A DNA stretch of 64,000 nucleotides, taken from contig CAVIIZ010000003.1 of assembly GCA_963642995.1 (NCBI GenBank), forward strand, positions 1 to 64,000, read 5' to 3'. Position 1 is the stretch's first letter. Every line of letters begins with the position of its first letter. Under the pieces are notes generated by a model, which saw only the letters and a program-made list of their open reading frames with translations, was not told the DNA's origin and made no database searches. Below are positions 1 through 9,216 of this stretch, one piece after another. This DNA comes from CAVAWX01 sp963642995 (GTDB lineage: Bacteria; Actinomycetota; Coriobacteriia; Coriobacteriales; QAMH01). The translations under genes and the position numbers were made by a program.

Positions 1-9
1 GGACTCGCC

Positions 10-3000
10 ATGAACTTCGACTTCCTGAAAGAGCAGGGCGGATACTACGAGCTGTTCGCCGACGCCTGCATCGAGGCGGAGCGCGTGTTCGCCACTTCGC
101 CGGCCATGTGCGCCATCGGCTGCCGCAAGGCGCTGGAGCTGGCTGTGAAATGGGTCTACGCTGCGGATTCTTCCATCAGCATGCCCTACAAGGACAACCT
201 CTCTTCGCTTTTGCACGAGCACAGCTTCAGGGAATGCGTTGACGGGCGCGTGTGGCGGCCGCTTCTAGGTGTCAGCAAGCTCGGCAACCTCGCGGTGCAC
301 ACCGACAAGAACGTCACCCACGCCGACGCGGCCTTGTCGCTGCGCACCCTGTTCAACTTCGTCGACTGGATCGACTACTGCTACGGCCCTGCCTACGAAA
401 AGCGCAGCTTCGACGACAAGTTGATTCCCGGCAAAGGCGTGTCCCTCACCAAGGAGCAGATAGCCGCCATCAAAGCGCAGGGCGCCCTCGTGTTAAAGAA
501 AGACGACGAGATCAAAAGCCTCGAGGCCAAACTGCAGGACATGGCAGCCGAGCTCGCAGCCGAGCGACAGAAGAACCAGCAGACGCGCGAGTTCAACCCC
601 GAGGCCATATCCGAGTACGAGACCCGCAAGCGCTACATCGACTGGGACCTGGGGCTTGCCGGCTGGACGATCGGCGACGACGTCATCGAGGAACGCGAGG
701 TCCGGGGCATGCCGACCGCCTCGGGCGCGCATACAGGTACGGGCTACATCGACTATCTCCTGCTGGGCAAGGACGGCAAGCCGCTCGCTATCTTGGAGGC
801 CAAGCGCACCAGCCTGTCTGCCCAAAAGGGCTTGCAGCAGGCGCGCCTGTACGCCGACTGCCTGCAGGAAGAGTTCGGCTACCGCCCGCTCGTCTTCCTG
901 TCGAACGGCTTCGACACCTTCTTCGTCGACGACGAGAGCGCGCCCATGCGCCCGGTGAGCGGCGTCTCCTCCAGAGACGACTTGCAGCGCATCATCAACC
1001 GCCGCGGACAAGCTGCGCCGTTGACGTCTGTGCCTGTGAACGAGGAGATCGCCGGCGGGGGCACGAACCGCTACTACCAGGTGGAGGCCATCAAACGCGC
1101 GTGCGCCAACTTCGACGAGGGCCACCGCCGCGGCCTCTTGGTGATGGCCACGGGCACCGGCAAGACGCGCGTGTCGGCGGGCTTGACCGACGTGCTCATG
1201 CGTGCCGGCCGCGTGAAGAACGTGCTGTTTTTGGCCGACCGCGTGGCGCTGGTGGCGCAGGCGGCCCGCGCGTACCAGAGGTATCTGCCCGACACCTCGC
1301 GCTGCAACCTGTGCAGCAACAAGGACGAGCGCGACGCGCGCATCGTGTTCTCCACGTACCCGACCATCCTGAACGCCATCGACGCCGTGCGCAACGAAGA
1401 CGGCGTGCGCATGTACACGCCCGCGCATTTCGACCTCATCGTCGTGGACGAGGCGCATCGCTCCATCTTCAAGAAATACCGCGCCATCTTCGAGTACTTC
1501 GACGCGCTGGTGGTGGGCCTCACGGCCACGCCCGCCGACGAGGTGGACCGCAACACCTACGACTTCTTCGAGGTAGAGCGAGGCGTGCCCACCTATGTGT
1601 ACGAGTACGAGATGGCCACCGGGCAAGATCGCGTGCTGGTGCCGTTTCTGGGGATAAAGACGCACACGAGTTTCATCGACGACGGCATCACCTACGACGA
1701 CCTTTCCGACGAGGACAAGCAGACCATCGAAGAGGACTTCGGGGAGACCGGCCAAGACGTCCCGGACCACATCGCCAGCACCCAGATAAACAGCTGGGTG
1801 TTCAACGAGGCGACCGTCGATTCCGTGCTAGAGACCCTCATGGAGAAGGGCATCCGCGTGAACGGAGGCCAAGACCTTGGCAAGACGGTCGTCTTCGCCC
1901 AGAACCAAAAGCACGCGCGCTACATCGTCGAGCGCTTCGGCAAGCTCTACCCCAAGCTGCCCGGCAACTACATCAAGACGGTGCTGCACTCCGACGACTA
2001 CTCGCATACGACAATCGACGAGTTCGAGCTGAAGCCGCTGCCCGTCATCACCGTGTCGGTCGACATGATGGACACGGGCATCGACGTGCCCGAGATCGTG
2101 AACCTCGTGTTCTTCAAGAAAGTCCGATCCAAGATAAAGTTCTGGCAGATGATCGGCCGCGGCACCCGTTTGTGCCCGGGGCTGGAGGTGGACGACCCTC
2201 TGGACGGCCGCCACGCTGACAAGCAGCGCTTCTTCATCTTCGACTGGTGCCGCAACTTCGAGTTCTTCGCCGAGAACCCCAACGTGGTCGAGGGCAAGGT
2301 GGGCTCGTCGCTTTCCGAGACGGTGTTCAGCCGCAAGGCGACGCTGGCAAAGGAGCTGCAGCAAAGCGTCTTCGCGGCCGACGAGTACCAGAGCTGGCGG
2401 GCGGAAATGGTGCACGAGATCTGCTACCAGGTGGCCGACCTCAACGACGAGCTCGTCGGCGTGCGCCTGCGCCGTCGGGCGGTCGAGCGCTTCAAACAGG
2501 AAAAGGTCTACGAGTGCATAGACGACGCCGACCTCGGCGTGCTCATCACCGAGATAGCCCCGCTCGTGCACGACGACGAAGCCGACGTGGACGCGCTGCG
2601 CTTCGATGCGTTCATGTACGGGTTCATGTGCTCGCTTGCGGACGGCGTGGCCATCTCGGCCTACGCCGGCAGGCTGGTTTCCATATCCATGGCGCTGCAG
2701 CAGATGGTCGCCATCCCGCAGGTGAAGGAGAAGCTGCCGCTGCTGCAGGAAGTCACGGAGGAGCGCTTCTTCGACGGCGTTTCCGCGCTGAAGCTGGAAG
2801 AGCTGCGCCGCGGGCTGCGCGGGCTCATGCGCTTTTTGCCGCGCGGCGATGGGCGGCGCGACGTCGTCACGCACCTCGACGACCCCCTGACGCAGATCGA
2901 GTACGGCGCGACGGCGGTCACCGGCGACGACTTCGCCGACTACCGTCTGAAGGTGGAGCGCTATCTGCGCGACTACGGCGATTCGCTGGTCATACAGAAG

Positions 3001-3396
3001 CTGCACCGCAACCTGCCCATGACCGAGTACGAGTTCGCCGAGCTGGAGCGCATCTTCACGAAAGAGCTTGGCAGCGCCGGGGACTACGAACGCGCCTTTG
3101 GCGACACGCCGTTCGGCCTTCTGGTGCGCAAGCTCGTGAAGCTCGACCACGATGCGGCCATGGAGGCCTTCGCCGGGTTCATAAACTCCCAGCAGCTGAC
3201 CGAGCAGCAGATCTCGTTCGTGCGCAAGGTGGTCGATTACGTGGTGGAGAACGGCTACATGGAGCCTGCGGCGCTCACGCAACCGCCCTTCGACCGCCCG
3301 CAATCGTTCGTGCGCATGTTCAGCCGCGAGCAGCAAGAAGCGCTCGTGGCGGCGATCGGCGAGGTGAAGCGCAACGCCGAGGAGCCGGCCGCCTAG
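10..3396 (+). CDS. hsdR: Type I restriction endonuclease R-subunit-like protein (DUF4145 + nuclease + helicase)
   Basis: The 1128-residue protein has the order expected of an HsdR/EcoEI-type restriction subunit. An N-terminal DUF4145-like helical region (about 20-125) precedes a short coiled coil. A nuclease domain follows with the D...ExK pattern (GYIDYLLL then LEAKR, about 250-270). A superfamily 2 helicase carries MATGTGKT (379-386), VDEAHRS (about 479-485), GLTATP (503-508) and QMIGRGTR (713-720), and the C-terminal 300 residues are the coupling region. In the known family the R subunit translocates and cuts DNA under direction of HsdM/HsdS. Neither partner is in the window; they may lie upstream of base 1, or this may be an orphan. 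The start is the ATG at 10, with only nine upstream bases visible. Confidence 0.88.
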   Translation: MNFDFLKEQGGYYELFADACIEAERVFATSPAMCAIGCRKALELAVKWVYAADSSISMPYKDNLSSLLHEHSFRECVDGRVWRPLLGVSKLGNLAVHTDKNVTHADAALSLRTLFNFVDWIDYCYGPAYEKRSFDDKLIPGKGVSLTKEQIAAIKAQGALVLKKDDEIKSLEAKLQDMAAELAAERQKNQQTREFNPEAISEYETRKRYIDWDLGLAGWTIGDDVIEEREVRGMPTASGAHTGTGYIDYLLLGKDGKPLAILEAKRTSLSAQKGLQQARLYADCLQEEFGYRPLVFLSNGFDTFFVDDESAPMRPVSGVSSRDDLQRIINRRGQAAPLTSVPVNEEIAGGGTNRYYQVEAIKRACANFDEGHRRGLLVMATGTGKTRVSAGLTDVLMRAGRVKNVLFLADRVALVAQAARAYQRYLPDTSRCNLCSNKDERDARIVFSTYPTILNAIDAVRNEDGVRMYTPAHFDLIVVDEAHRSIFKKYRAIFEYFDALVVGLTATPADEVDRNTYDFFEVERGVPTYVYEYEMATGQDRVLVPFLGIKTHTSFIDDGITYDDLSDEDKQTIEEDFGETGQDVPDHIASTQINSWVFNEATVDSVLETLMEKGIRVNGGQDLGKTVVFAQNQKHARYIVERFGKLYPKLPGNYIKTVLHSDDYSHTTIDEFELKPLPVITVSVDMMDTGIDVPEIVNLVFFKKVRSKIKFWQMIGRGTRLCPGLEVDDPLDGRHADKQRFFIFDWCRNFEFFAENPNVVEGKVGSSLSETVFSRKATLAKELQQSVFAADEYQSWRAEMVHEICYQVADLNDELVGVRLRRRAVERFKQEKVYECIDDADLGVLITEIAPLVHDDEADVDALRFDAFMYGFMCSLADGVAISAYAGRLVSISMALQQMVAIPQVKEKLPLLQEVTEERFFDGVSALKLEELRRGLRGLMRFLPRGDGRRDVVTHLDDPLTQIEYGATAVTGDDFADYRLKVERYLRDYGDSLVIQKLHRNLPMTEYEFAELERIFTKELGSAGDYERAFGDTPFGLLVRKLVKLDHDAAMEAFAGFINSQQLTEQQISFVRKVVDYVVENGYMEPAALTQPPFDRPQSFVRMFSREQQEALVAAIGEVKRNAEEPAA

Positions 3397-3439
3397 CAGC
3401 GGCGCCTGCGCGCGCCGGCCCGCCCCGCCGAACGGGCAG

Positions 3440-3514
3440 AAGCGGGTTGCGGCAGGGCCGGCTGCGGCAAAAGCGGGTTGCGGCAAAGCGAGCTATGGCA
3501 AAAAGGCTGCGGCA
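3440..3514. repeat. Degenerate ~15-bp tandem repeats between convergent genes
   Basis: Five consecutive units of 14-16 bases with the loose form aagcgggttgcggca fill the space between the hsdR stop and the moeA stop. The units begin at about 3440, 3455, 3470, 3486 and 3501; each ends in GGCA, and four end in GCGGCA. No gene or clear terminator is seen here. A similar GCGGG-rich array follows lepB at 46.8 kb. Confidence 0.5.
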
Positions 3515-3521
3515 GGGCTTG

Positions 3522-5912
3522 CTAGAGCACGCACTCCTCGTCGATGTCGAGCAGCAGGCATTCGATGTCCTCGCCGGCCTCGTGGGCGACGTCGCCGCGC
3601 TCCACGACGATGAGCGCGTTGCTCTTCTGCAGCGGCCCGAACAGCCCCGAGGACTGCTTGTCGAGCGGCGCGACCTCGTAGCCGCCGTCGTCGGCGCGCG
3701 TCATCACGGCGCGCATGAGCGTCATCCGCGCGTCCTTCTTCGCGCGTATGCCGCAGGCCAGGCGCGCCTTCACGCGCATGCGCTCGAAGTGCGTGTAGCC
3801 CTGCATCTTGCGCAGCGCGGGCCGCACGAGCATTTGAAAGCCGATGTAGGCGGCCGCCGGGTTGCCGGGCAGGCCGAACACGGGCGTGCCGTCTACGGTG
3901 CCGAAGGTCTCGGCCTTGCCGGGGCGCATGTTCACGAGCGTGAGGTGCGTCTGCCCGAGGTCTGCGACGACCTGCTTGATGAAGTCGTAGTCGCCGTTTG
4001 CCGCCCCTCCCGTGGTGACGACCATGTCGTGGTCGGCCACCGCCGATTTCACCGCGCAGCGCAGCTCCTCGTAGGTGTCGCGCACGATGGGCAATATGTC
4101 GGGGATGCCGCCGGCCTCGCGCACGCATGCCGCGATGGCCGGCGCGTTCGAGTTGCGGATCTTCGCGCCGGCGGGCGCCTGGTCGTGCGGCACGAGCTCC
4201 GATCCCGTCGCCATGATGGCCACGCGCGGCCGGGAGAAGACGGGCGCCTCGACGACGCCGCAGCCCGCGAGAAAGCCGACGCCCGCGCTGTTCACCACTT
4301 CGCCCGCATGCACGACCACCTCGCCGGCGCGCGCCTCCTCGCCGGCCGCGCGCACGTTTTGCCCGGCTTTCGCGGGAGCGGTGAAGCTGACGCGCCCGCC
4401 TGCCTTGCCGTCGCCTGCCACGATGCCGACGACCTCGTATTTCACGCAGGCGTCCGCGCATTCGGGCAGCTTCGCGCCCGTCATGATGCGCACGCACTGC
4501 CCGTCGCCGAAGCTGCCGGTGAAGTCGTCGCCCGCCGCGATCTCGGCCACCACGTCCAGCTCGACGGGCGCCTGGGCGCTCGCGTCCGCGATCTGGGCCG
4601 CGCGCAGGGCATAGCCGTCCATGGCCACGTGCGCGAACGGCGCGTTGTCGATGTCGCAGGCAAGGTCGGCGGCGGCCACGCGCCCGCAGGCGTCGAGCAG
4701 GTCCACCTCGCAAGGGGGCAGGGGCTGCGTGTGGTCGAGGACTGTTTCGCGGGCTTTCTCGAGGGAGACCATCTCGGGCATGGCATGGCGCCTTTCTCTT
4801 CGTGCGAGGTTTGTTTTGCCCGCGCATTGTAGCGCTTGAAGCGCGTTTTCCCCGTCCGCGGCGTCGAGGTGCAGGTGAACCTCCCCGCAACGCAGGTGCC
4901 GCAGGCCGTCGTCTGCGCGCACGCGCAGGGAGAAGTCGTCGTCTACGCCTTTCACCACAGCCTCGAAGCGTTCGTTGCCGCACTCGACGCCGACGCGCCT
5001 GCCCACAAGCATCGAGCGCGTGCGGTATACCTGCAGCAGGCCTGCCGTGTCCGGGGTGGTGAAAGGGGCATCTGCGAGTTTTTTGCGTATGCGGCCGATA
5101 AGGAAGTCCCGTGCGGCGGCGATGCCGGCGTCCTCGCCGCTGCCGCCCTTGCCGTTGCCTGCCTGGCTCTCTGCGGTGGCTGCCGCGCCGGCGCCCGCTT
5201 TTGGGTTTTTTGCGTCGGGCAACTCTTGTCCGCGCTCCAACACGGCGCCCGCCCGCGAAAGCTCTGCCGGCCAGCCTCCGCATGGCTCGTAGACGTTTAT
5301 CCCGATGCCGACCACGTACCACCAGCCGCCCGCGCCCACGGCCTCTTTCAGTTCACTGATGTCTCCTACTTCGGCGGTACCCGCGGCCTCTTTCGGCTCG
5401 CCGTTGCCGACCGTTTCACCGCTTGCTGTGCCGGCGCCTGCTTCGGCGGCACTCGTCCCGCCGACACCCGTCTCGCCGCCGCACCCGCCCTCGATGAGTA
5501 TGCCCGCCACCTTCTTGCCCCGGCAGTAGACGTCGTTGGGCCATTTCACCTGGCATTCGGCCCGCGCCCCCGTGTCCGCGGCAAGCTCCTCGCATGCGTC
5601 ACAGACGGCCAGCGCGGCCTGTGCGCTCAAAAGCCCCGCGTCGAGGGGGGCGGGCACGCGCAGGAGCATGCTGAAGTAGACGCCGCTGCCGGCCGGTGAG
5701 GAAAACGGGCGCCCTTGCCGCCCGCGCCCGCCCGTTTGCCGGGCTGCGGCCACGATGCTTGCATGCGGCGCCCCATGGCGGGCAAGCTCTTTGCAGCGCG
5801 TGTTCGTCGAGTCGATAGATTCGTGAAACTCGATGGGAGGCCATCCGGCGCCGCCGTCGGTGCCTGCCAGTCCCTTTTCACCGTCTATCGGCACCGCTGC
5901 TCTCTTCACCAT
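3522..5912 (-). CDS. Biotin-protein ligase fused in frame to molybdopterin molybdotransferase (BirA-MoeA)
   Basis: One stop-free frame of 796 residues encodes two recognisable enzymes. Residues 1-350 are a biotin-[acetyl-CoA carboxylase] ligase without the N-terminal DNA-binding domain. They show GGRGRQGRPF (61-70), KWPNDVYCRGKKVAGILIEG (123-142) and a C-terminal GEVHLHL, plus a Gly/Ala/Glu-rich insertion at about 145-195. After a 27-residue linker, residues 378-796 are a full MoeA, which inserts molybdate into adenylylated molybdopterin. It has AMDGYAL, IMTGAKLPECAD, ATGSEL, TTGGAANGDYDF and GLPGNP. I chose the ATG at 5912, 24 bases past the azlD stop. An internal ATG at 4781 with a ribosome site could also yield free MoeA. 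A lost stop codon through sequence error is the alternative to a true fusion. Confidence 0.8.
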   Translation of the reverse strand: MVKRAAVPIDGEKGLAGTDGGAGWPPIEFHESIDSTNTRCKELARHGAPHASIVAAARQTGGRGRQGRPFSSPAGSGVYFSMLLRVPAPLDAGLLSAQAALAVCDACEELAADTGARAECQVKWPNDVYCRGKKVAGILIEGGCGGETGVGGTSAAEAGAGTASGETVGNGEPKEAAGTAEVGDISELKEAVGAGGWWYVVGIGINVYEPCGGWPAELSRAGAVLERGQELPDAKNPKAGAGAAATAESQAGNGKGGSGEDAGIAAARDFLIGRIRKKLADAPFTTPDTAGLLQVYRTRSMLVGRRVGVECGNERFEAVVKGVDDDFSLRVRADDGLRHLRCGEVHLHLDAADGENALQALQCAGKTNLARRERRHAMPEMVSLEKARETVLDHTQPLPPCEVDLLDACGRVAAADLACDIDNAPFAHVAMDGYALRAAQIADASAQAPVELDVVAEIAAGDDFTGSFGDGQCVRIMTGAKLPECADACVKYEVVGIVAGDGKAGGRVSFTAPAKAGQNVRAAGEEARAGEVVVHAGEVVNSAGVGFLAGCGVVEAPVFSRPRVAIMATGSELVPHDQAPAGAKIRNSNAPAIAACVREAGGIPDILPIVRDTYEELRCAVKSAVADHDMVVTTGGAANGDYDFIKQVVADLGQTHLTLVNMRPGKAETFGTVDGTPVFGLPGNPAAAYIGFQMLVRPALRKMQGYTHFERMRVKARLACGIRAKKDARMTLMRAVMTRADDGGYEVAPLDKQSSGLFGPLQKSNALIVVERGDVAHEAGEDIECLLLDIDEECVL
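4781..4831 (-). promoter_or_regulatory. Candidate internal promoter and start for free MoeA
   Basis: On the minus strand a TACAAT hexamer (4831-4826) is followed by the purine-rich GAGAAAGG and then an ATG at 4781 that opens MPEMVSLEK, a normal MoeA N-terminus. The -35 is poor. The same gcTACAAT form precedes tRNA-Arg at 46972. This would give a separate MoeA from within the fused frame. Confidence 0.35.
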
Positions 5913-5935
5913 GTCCACCGTCGCCCCCTCGTGCT

Positions 5936-6259
5936 CTACACGAGCATCATCACGGCGTAGCTTCCCACGCCGGCCACGATGCACCATACGAGCGACCCCG
6001 TCTTCTTGCCCACGGCGAACACCAGGCACGCGGCAAGAAGCGGACGCAGCCCGGGCCACAGCCCGCCGTCGAACATCGCAGGCCCCAGCAGGTCGTTTGC
6101 CACGAGCGCGGCAAAGGCCGCCGGCGCGATCAGGTTCAAGGCCGACTCGGCGCGCGGCGACAGCTCGCGCCCCTTCAACGCGAACAGCGGCACGACGCGG
6201 CAGGCGAGCATGGTCGCGGCGCACGCGAGAAAGATGACGAGGAAATCGCCCCAGCTCAT
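5936..6259 (-). CDS. azlD: AzlD-family branched-chain amino acid exporter subunit
   Basis: This small 107-residue membrane protein has about four hydrophobic segments (for example DFLVIFLACAATMLACRVVP and AAFAALVANDLLGP) and ends in a membrane segment. The size and pattern match AzlD, the small partner of AzlC in exporters of branched-chain amino acids or analogues. Its ATG overlaps the azlC stop as ATGA (6259-6256), indicating translational coupling. The biotin ligase-MoeA frame starts just downstream on the same strand, so the three may be co-transcribed. The substrate is inferred from the family only. Confidence 0.85.
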   Translation of the reverse strand: MSWGDFLVIFLACAATMLACRVVPLFALKGRELSPRAESALNLIAPAAFAALVANDLLGPAMFDGGLWPGLRPLLAACLVFAVGKKTGSLVWCIVAGVGSYAVMMLV

Positions 6260-7044
6260 CGCGGGCTCCCGTCTGCATCCGCATCCTCTGCGCGGCCATC
6301 GCGCGCGCCCTGCCCGCCACGCCCCGCGCGTTTTTCGCAGGGCCGCCCGTCCTCGCCGCGTCCCTCCCTTCCGCGCTGCACGGCGATGCCGCAGCACAGG
6401 CCGAACAGCGCCCCGACCAAGATGGCAGGGCCCGGCATCCCCGCGCACTTGCACGCGACCACGCCGGCCGCCGCGGCGAGCATCGTGGCGACGGCGGGTG
6501 CGTTCACCTCCTGCATGCACAGAAGGCAGATGAAGATGGAGGTCATGGCAAACGACGCGAGGGCCGCGGGCACGCTCACCAGCCCGCCGGCGATGCAGCC
6601 GGCCGCGCACGAGACGGCCCACGAGCTTTGGCTGAACAGGTTCACCAAGGTCGCATGCGCGCATGTCCAGCCCCCCGCGTCGAACCTGGCGACGTTCACC
6701 CCGAAGCTCTCGTCGGTGACCGTCGCGGAGAACAGGAACGCGAGGCGATGCGAGGCGTCGCGGCAGTAGCGCGCGAGCGCGGCGCTGTAGAGCGTCTGGC
6801 GCGTGTTCACGAGCGAGACGGACAAGACGATGGACAGCGCCGGGTTTCCCGCAAGCCACATGTTGGGGATCATGTACTGGCCGGCGCCCGAGTAAAACAG
6901 CGCGCTCATCAGCAGCACCTGCACCCAGTCGAGGCCGGCTTGCTGGCACAGGAGGCCGCAGGGCAGCCCCAGCACGACATAGCCCCCCATGATGGGAAGC
7001 GCTGCCCGGAGTGCCTGTTGTGCGACGACGCGGTTCATGCGCAT
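6256..7044 (-). CDS. azlC: AzlC-family branched-chain amino acid permease
   Basis: This 262-residue polytopic protein has the AzlC hallmarks: an early LPIMGGYVVLGLPCGLL segment, ALFYSGAGQYM, LVNTRQTLYS and TDESFGVN. In the family AzlC forms the exporter with AzlD, which follows with a 4-base overlap. The tail of about 35 residues (rich in Arg, Gly, Asp and Glu) is longer and more charged than usual and probably cytoplasmic. The start is the ATG at 7044 (MRMNRV); a second in-frame ATG at 7038 is possible. It diverges from the L,D-transpeptidase gene, with the two promoters sharing about 140 bases. Confidence 0.85.
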   Translation of the reverse strand: MRMNRVVAQQALRAALPIMGGYVVLGLPCGLLCQQAGLDWVQVLLMSALFYSGAGQYMIPNMWLAGNPALSIVLSVSLVNTRQTLYSAALARYCRDASHRLAFLFSATVTDESFGVNVARFDAGGWTCAHATLVNLFSQSSWAVSCAAGCIAGGLVSVPAALASFAMTSIFICLLCMQEVNAPAVATMLAAAAGVVACKCAGMPGPAILVGALFGLCCGIAVQRGREGRGEDGRPCEKRAGRGGQGARDGRAEDADADGSPR

Positions 7045-7187
7045 GATGATAGTGGAGCGCGGGCGGGGGCGCGTGTGTGCATATGGTAAAGTTGAAGGCG
7101 GCGAATACGGGCTTTCTGCGGCCGTTCCCCCGCATTGCCCTTCGCGAAAGACATGTGGCTGGCCACGATGCGGCAAGAGGAAACTGC

Positions 7188-8576
7188 ATGGCATTCGACG
7201 ACAATCTCCGCGACGGGCTCGAGCCCGAGGGCCGAGACGGCCTCGACGAGTCTGCCGAGCCGCAAGGCGATGCCGCAAATCCCGCTGCGGATGCCGGCGC
7301 GCCCGGGCCTGTCGGGGACGAGGGCGGCGTCCTTGTGCACGACGAGGAGCTCTTGCAGGCAGCCGAGCAGATCCTCGACGCCACGAGCGGCCTGCAGGAC
7401 TTGCCTGAAACGCCCCCGGACGCCGAGCCTGCCGCCGACGCCGCCGGCGCCGCCGGCTTCGACGCCGACGAGGAAGGCGCCGAGCCCGAGGCCGTGCCGG
7501 AAGCCGTGCCGCCGGACCCGCCTCCTGCGCGCAGGCGCCTCCTGCGCGCGCTCGTCGCCGTCGCGGGCGTTCTCCTCGCGGCTTTCGCCTGCTGCGTCAT
7601 AGCCCTGGCCGTCATGGACGCAGAGCGCATCACGCGCGTTCCCGCCAACACGAAGATAGACGGCGACGTGGACGTCTCCGGCCTCACCCGCGACGAGCTG
7701 CGCCGCACCGTCGAGGGGCGCTTCAGCGGCGGGCAGGGCAAACGCGTGGGCATCGACTTTGCCGGCGAGCTGCACGAGATCGAACTGCAGGACATGGGCG
7801 AGGTCGACGCCGACGCGATGGTGGCCGCGGCGTTTTCCCCCTACGACGTGCCGATCGTCGACCGCATGATCGACCACGTGGGCGAGATCTTCGGCGACGA
7901 GCAGCCGGAGCGCAGCGTGGCCACGACGGTCAAGCCCGTCGCGGAGAAGGTGCGCCTGGCCGTCGAGGCCATTGCGGCAGACTACGACCGCGACGTGCGC
8001 GATGCGGCATGGGAGTTCAGCGACGAGGAGAACAAGCCCGTCGTCGTGCCAGCCCGAGACGGCCGCCACGTCGACGTGGCGGCCACGGTCGCCGCCGTGG
8101 AGAAAGACATCGCCAACACCGCGGAGACGGGCGTGGTGCAAGGCGTCGCCACCACCGAGAAGGCGCAGGACACGGAGGCCGGCCAGGCCATCTACGTGGA
8201 CACGTCGGCCTGCGTCTTGCATTTCTACGAGAACGGCGCCGAGGCGCGCACCTACAAGTGCACGCCGGGAAAGAGGGGCTACGCCACCCCGCGCGGGGAT
8301 TGGACCTTGTCCTACAAGGACCCGGCGCCCACCTGGTACAACCCCCACAGCTCCTGGTCGAAGGACATGCCCGAGACCATCGCGCCCGGCGCGAGCAACC
8401 CGCTGGGGCTGCGCGCGCTGGCCCTGTCGTGCGGCGGCGGCATCTTCATCCACGGCACGACAAGCAAAAGCCAGCTCGGCACCCGTGCAAGCCACGGCTG
8501 CATACGCCTGTCAAACGACAACATCGTCGAGCTCTACAATATCGTCGAGGCGGGCATACCCGTCTACGTGCGCTGA
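7188..8576 (+). CDS. Membrane-anchored L,D-transpeptidase (YkuD domain)
   Basis: The 462-residue protein makes 3-3 cross-links in, or attaches partners to, peptidoglycan. An acidic Ala/Pro-rich cytoplasmic segment (1-115) precedes one transmembrane helix (about 119-142). An extracytoplasmic YoaR/PG_binding_4-like region follows, and then a YkuD domain ending with FIHGT and SHGCIRLSN; Cys438 is the expected nucleophile. The start is the ATG at 7188 with AGAGG seven bases upstream, rather than the longer in-frame extension back to 7077. It diverges from azlC and is followed by the LarC-like/Hsp70 pair 67 bases downstream. The catalytic family is clear; the exact substrate is not. Confidence 0.9.
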   Translation: MAFDDNLRDGLEPEGRDGLDESAEPQGDAANPAADAGAPGPVGDEGGVLVHDEELLQAAEQILDATSGLQDLPETPPDAEPAADAAGAAGFDADEEGAEPEAVPEAVPPDPPPARRRLLRALVAVAGVLLAAFACCVIALAVMDAERITRVPANTKIDGDVDVSGLTRDELRRTVEGRFSGGQGKRVGIDFAGELHEIELQDMGEVDADAMVAAAFSPYDVPIVDRMIDHVGEIFGDEQPERSVATTVKPVAEKVRLAVEAIAADYDRDVRDAAWEFSDEENKPVVVPARDGRHVDVAATVAAVEKDIANTAETGVVQGVATTEKAQDTEAGQAIYVDTSACVLHFYENGAEARTYKCTPGKRGYATPRGDWTLSYKDPAPTWYNPHSSWSKDMPETIAPGASNPLGLRALALSCGGGIFIHGTTSKSQLGTRASHGCIRLSNDNIVELYNIVEAGIPVYVR

Positions 8577-8643
8577 AAAGCGGGCGGGGCGGCAAATGCC
8601 GCATGTGGCGCGCATGCGGCGGCGAAAAGGGGAAAGGACGGAC

Positions 8644-9216
8644 ATGGCGGGACATACAGCGGGAAAGCTCGCTTTCGATTTCACCGAATCGGCCACGCGC
8701 AAAGACGTCTTCGGGCCGGTTGTGGGGCTGCTCGACGCCGGCTGCAGGAGGAAGGTGGCGGCCATCGTCGACGCCCGGCCGTATTTCGCGGACACGCGCT
8801 GCCATCGCCTGGACGACGTGCGGGAGTTTCTCCGCCTCCTGCCCGCAGACGCCGCCGCGCGCGCCGCCGCGCTCGCCGTCTACGAGATCTTGGCCGCAGC
8901 GGAAGGCGAGGTGCACGGGCAGGCTGTGGAGGCCGTGCATTTCCACGAGGTGGGCGACCTGCAGACGGTCAAGGAGATCGCCGCCATCGCCCAAGGCCTT
9001 GCCCTCGCGGCGCCCGAGACGGTGTCTGCCACGCCCGTGCAGGTGGGGTCGGGCAGCGTGGAGTGCGAGCACGGCACCCTGCCCGTGCCCGCGCCGGCCA
9101 CCGCGGCCATCATCGAGCGTTTCTCGATTCCCGTGCAGCCCACGCGCCTCGCAGGCGAGCTGTGCACCCCCACGTCCGCCGCGCTCATCGCGCATTATGT
9201 GAAGGAGTTCGAGTAA
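8644..9216 (+). CDS. LarC-like (DUF111) domain protein, N-terminally short
   Basis: The 190-residue protein matches the middle of LarC, the CTP-dependent enzyme that inserts nickel to make the lactate racemase pincer cofactor. It has EVHGQAVEAVHFHEVGDLQT, then VGSGSVECEHGTLPVPAPAT and GELCTPTSAALI. The usual LarC start (aspartate, then GISGDM) is missing and the LarC2 half is absent, so it is about half of a normal LarC (roughly 400 residues). GGAAAGGA precedes the ATG at 8644. Its TAA is directly followed by the ATG of the Hsp70 gene (9217), so the two are translated together. No other lar gene is in the window. It may be a repurposed metal-binding domain rather than a true LarC. Confidence 0.7.
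   Translation: MAGHTAGKLAFDFTESATRKDVFGPVVGLLDAGCRRKVAAIVDARPYFADTRCHRLDDVREFLRLLPADAAARAAALAVYEILAAAEGEVHGQAVEAVHFHEVGDLQTVKEIAAIAQGLALAAPETVSATPVQVGSGSVECEHGTLPVPAPATAAIIERFSIPVQPTRLAGELCTPTSAALIAHYVKEFE

Noticed and set aside
1828..3486. 552-codon open frame on the minus strand inside hsdR, and similar long frames (8446-11142, 14414-17914, 28992-32270 minus; 2247-4832, 15097-18534, 28460-31465 plus)
   Set aside because: They lie opposite or out of frame with genes that have clear domains, and their translations are Arg/His/Gly/Ala-rich without motifs. High GC makes stop codons rare in these frames.
8644..9216. Complete lactate racemase (lar) operon
   Set aside because: Only the central LarC-like core is present; larA, larB, larE and the LarC2 half are absent from the window.
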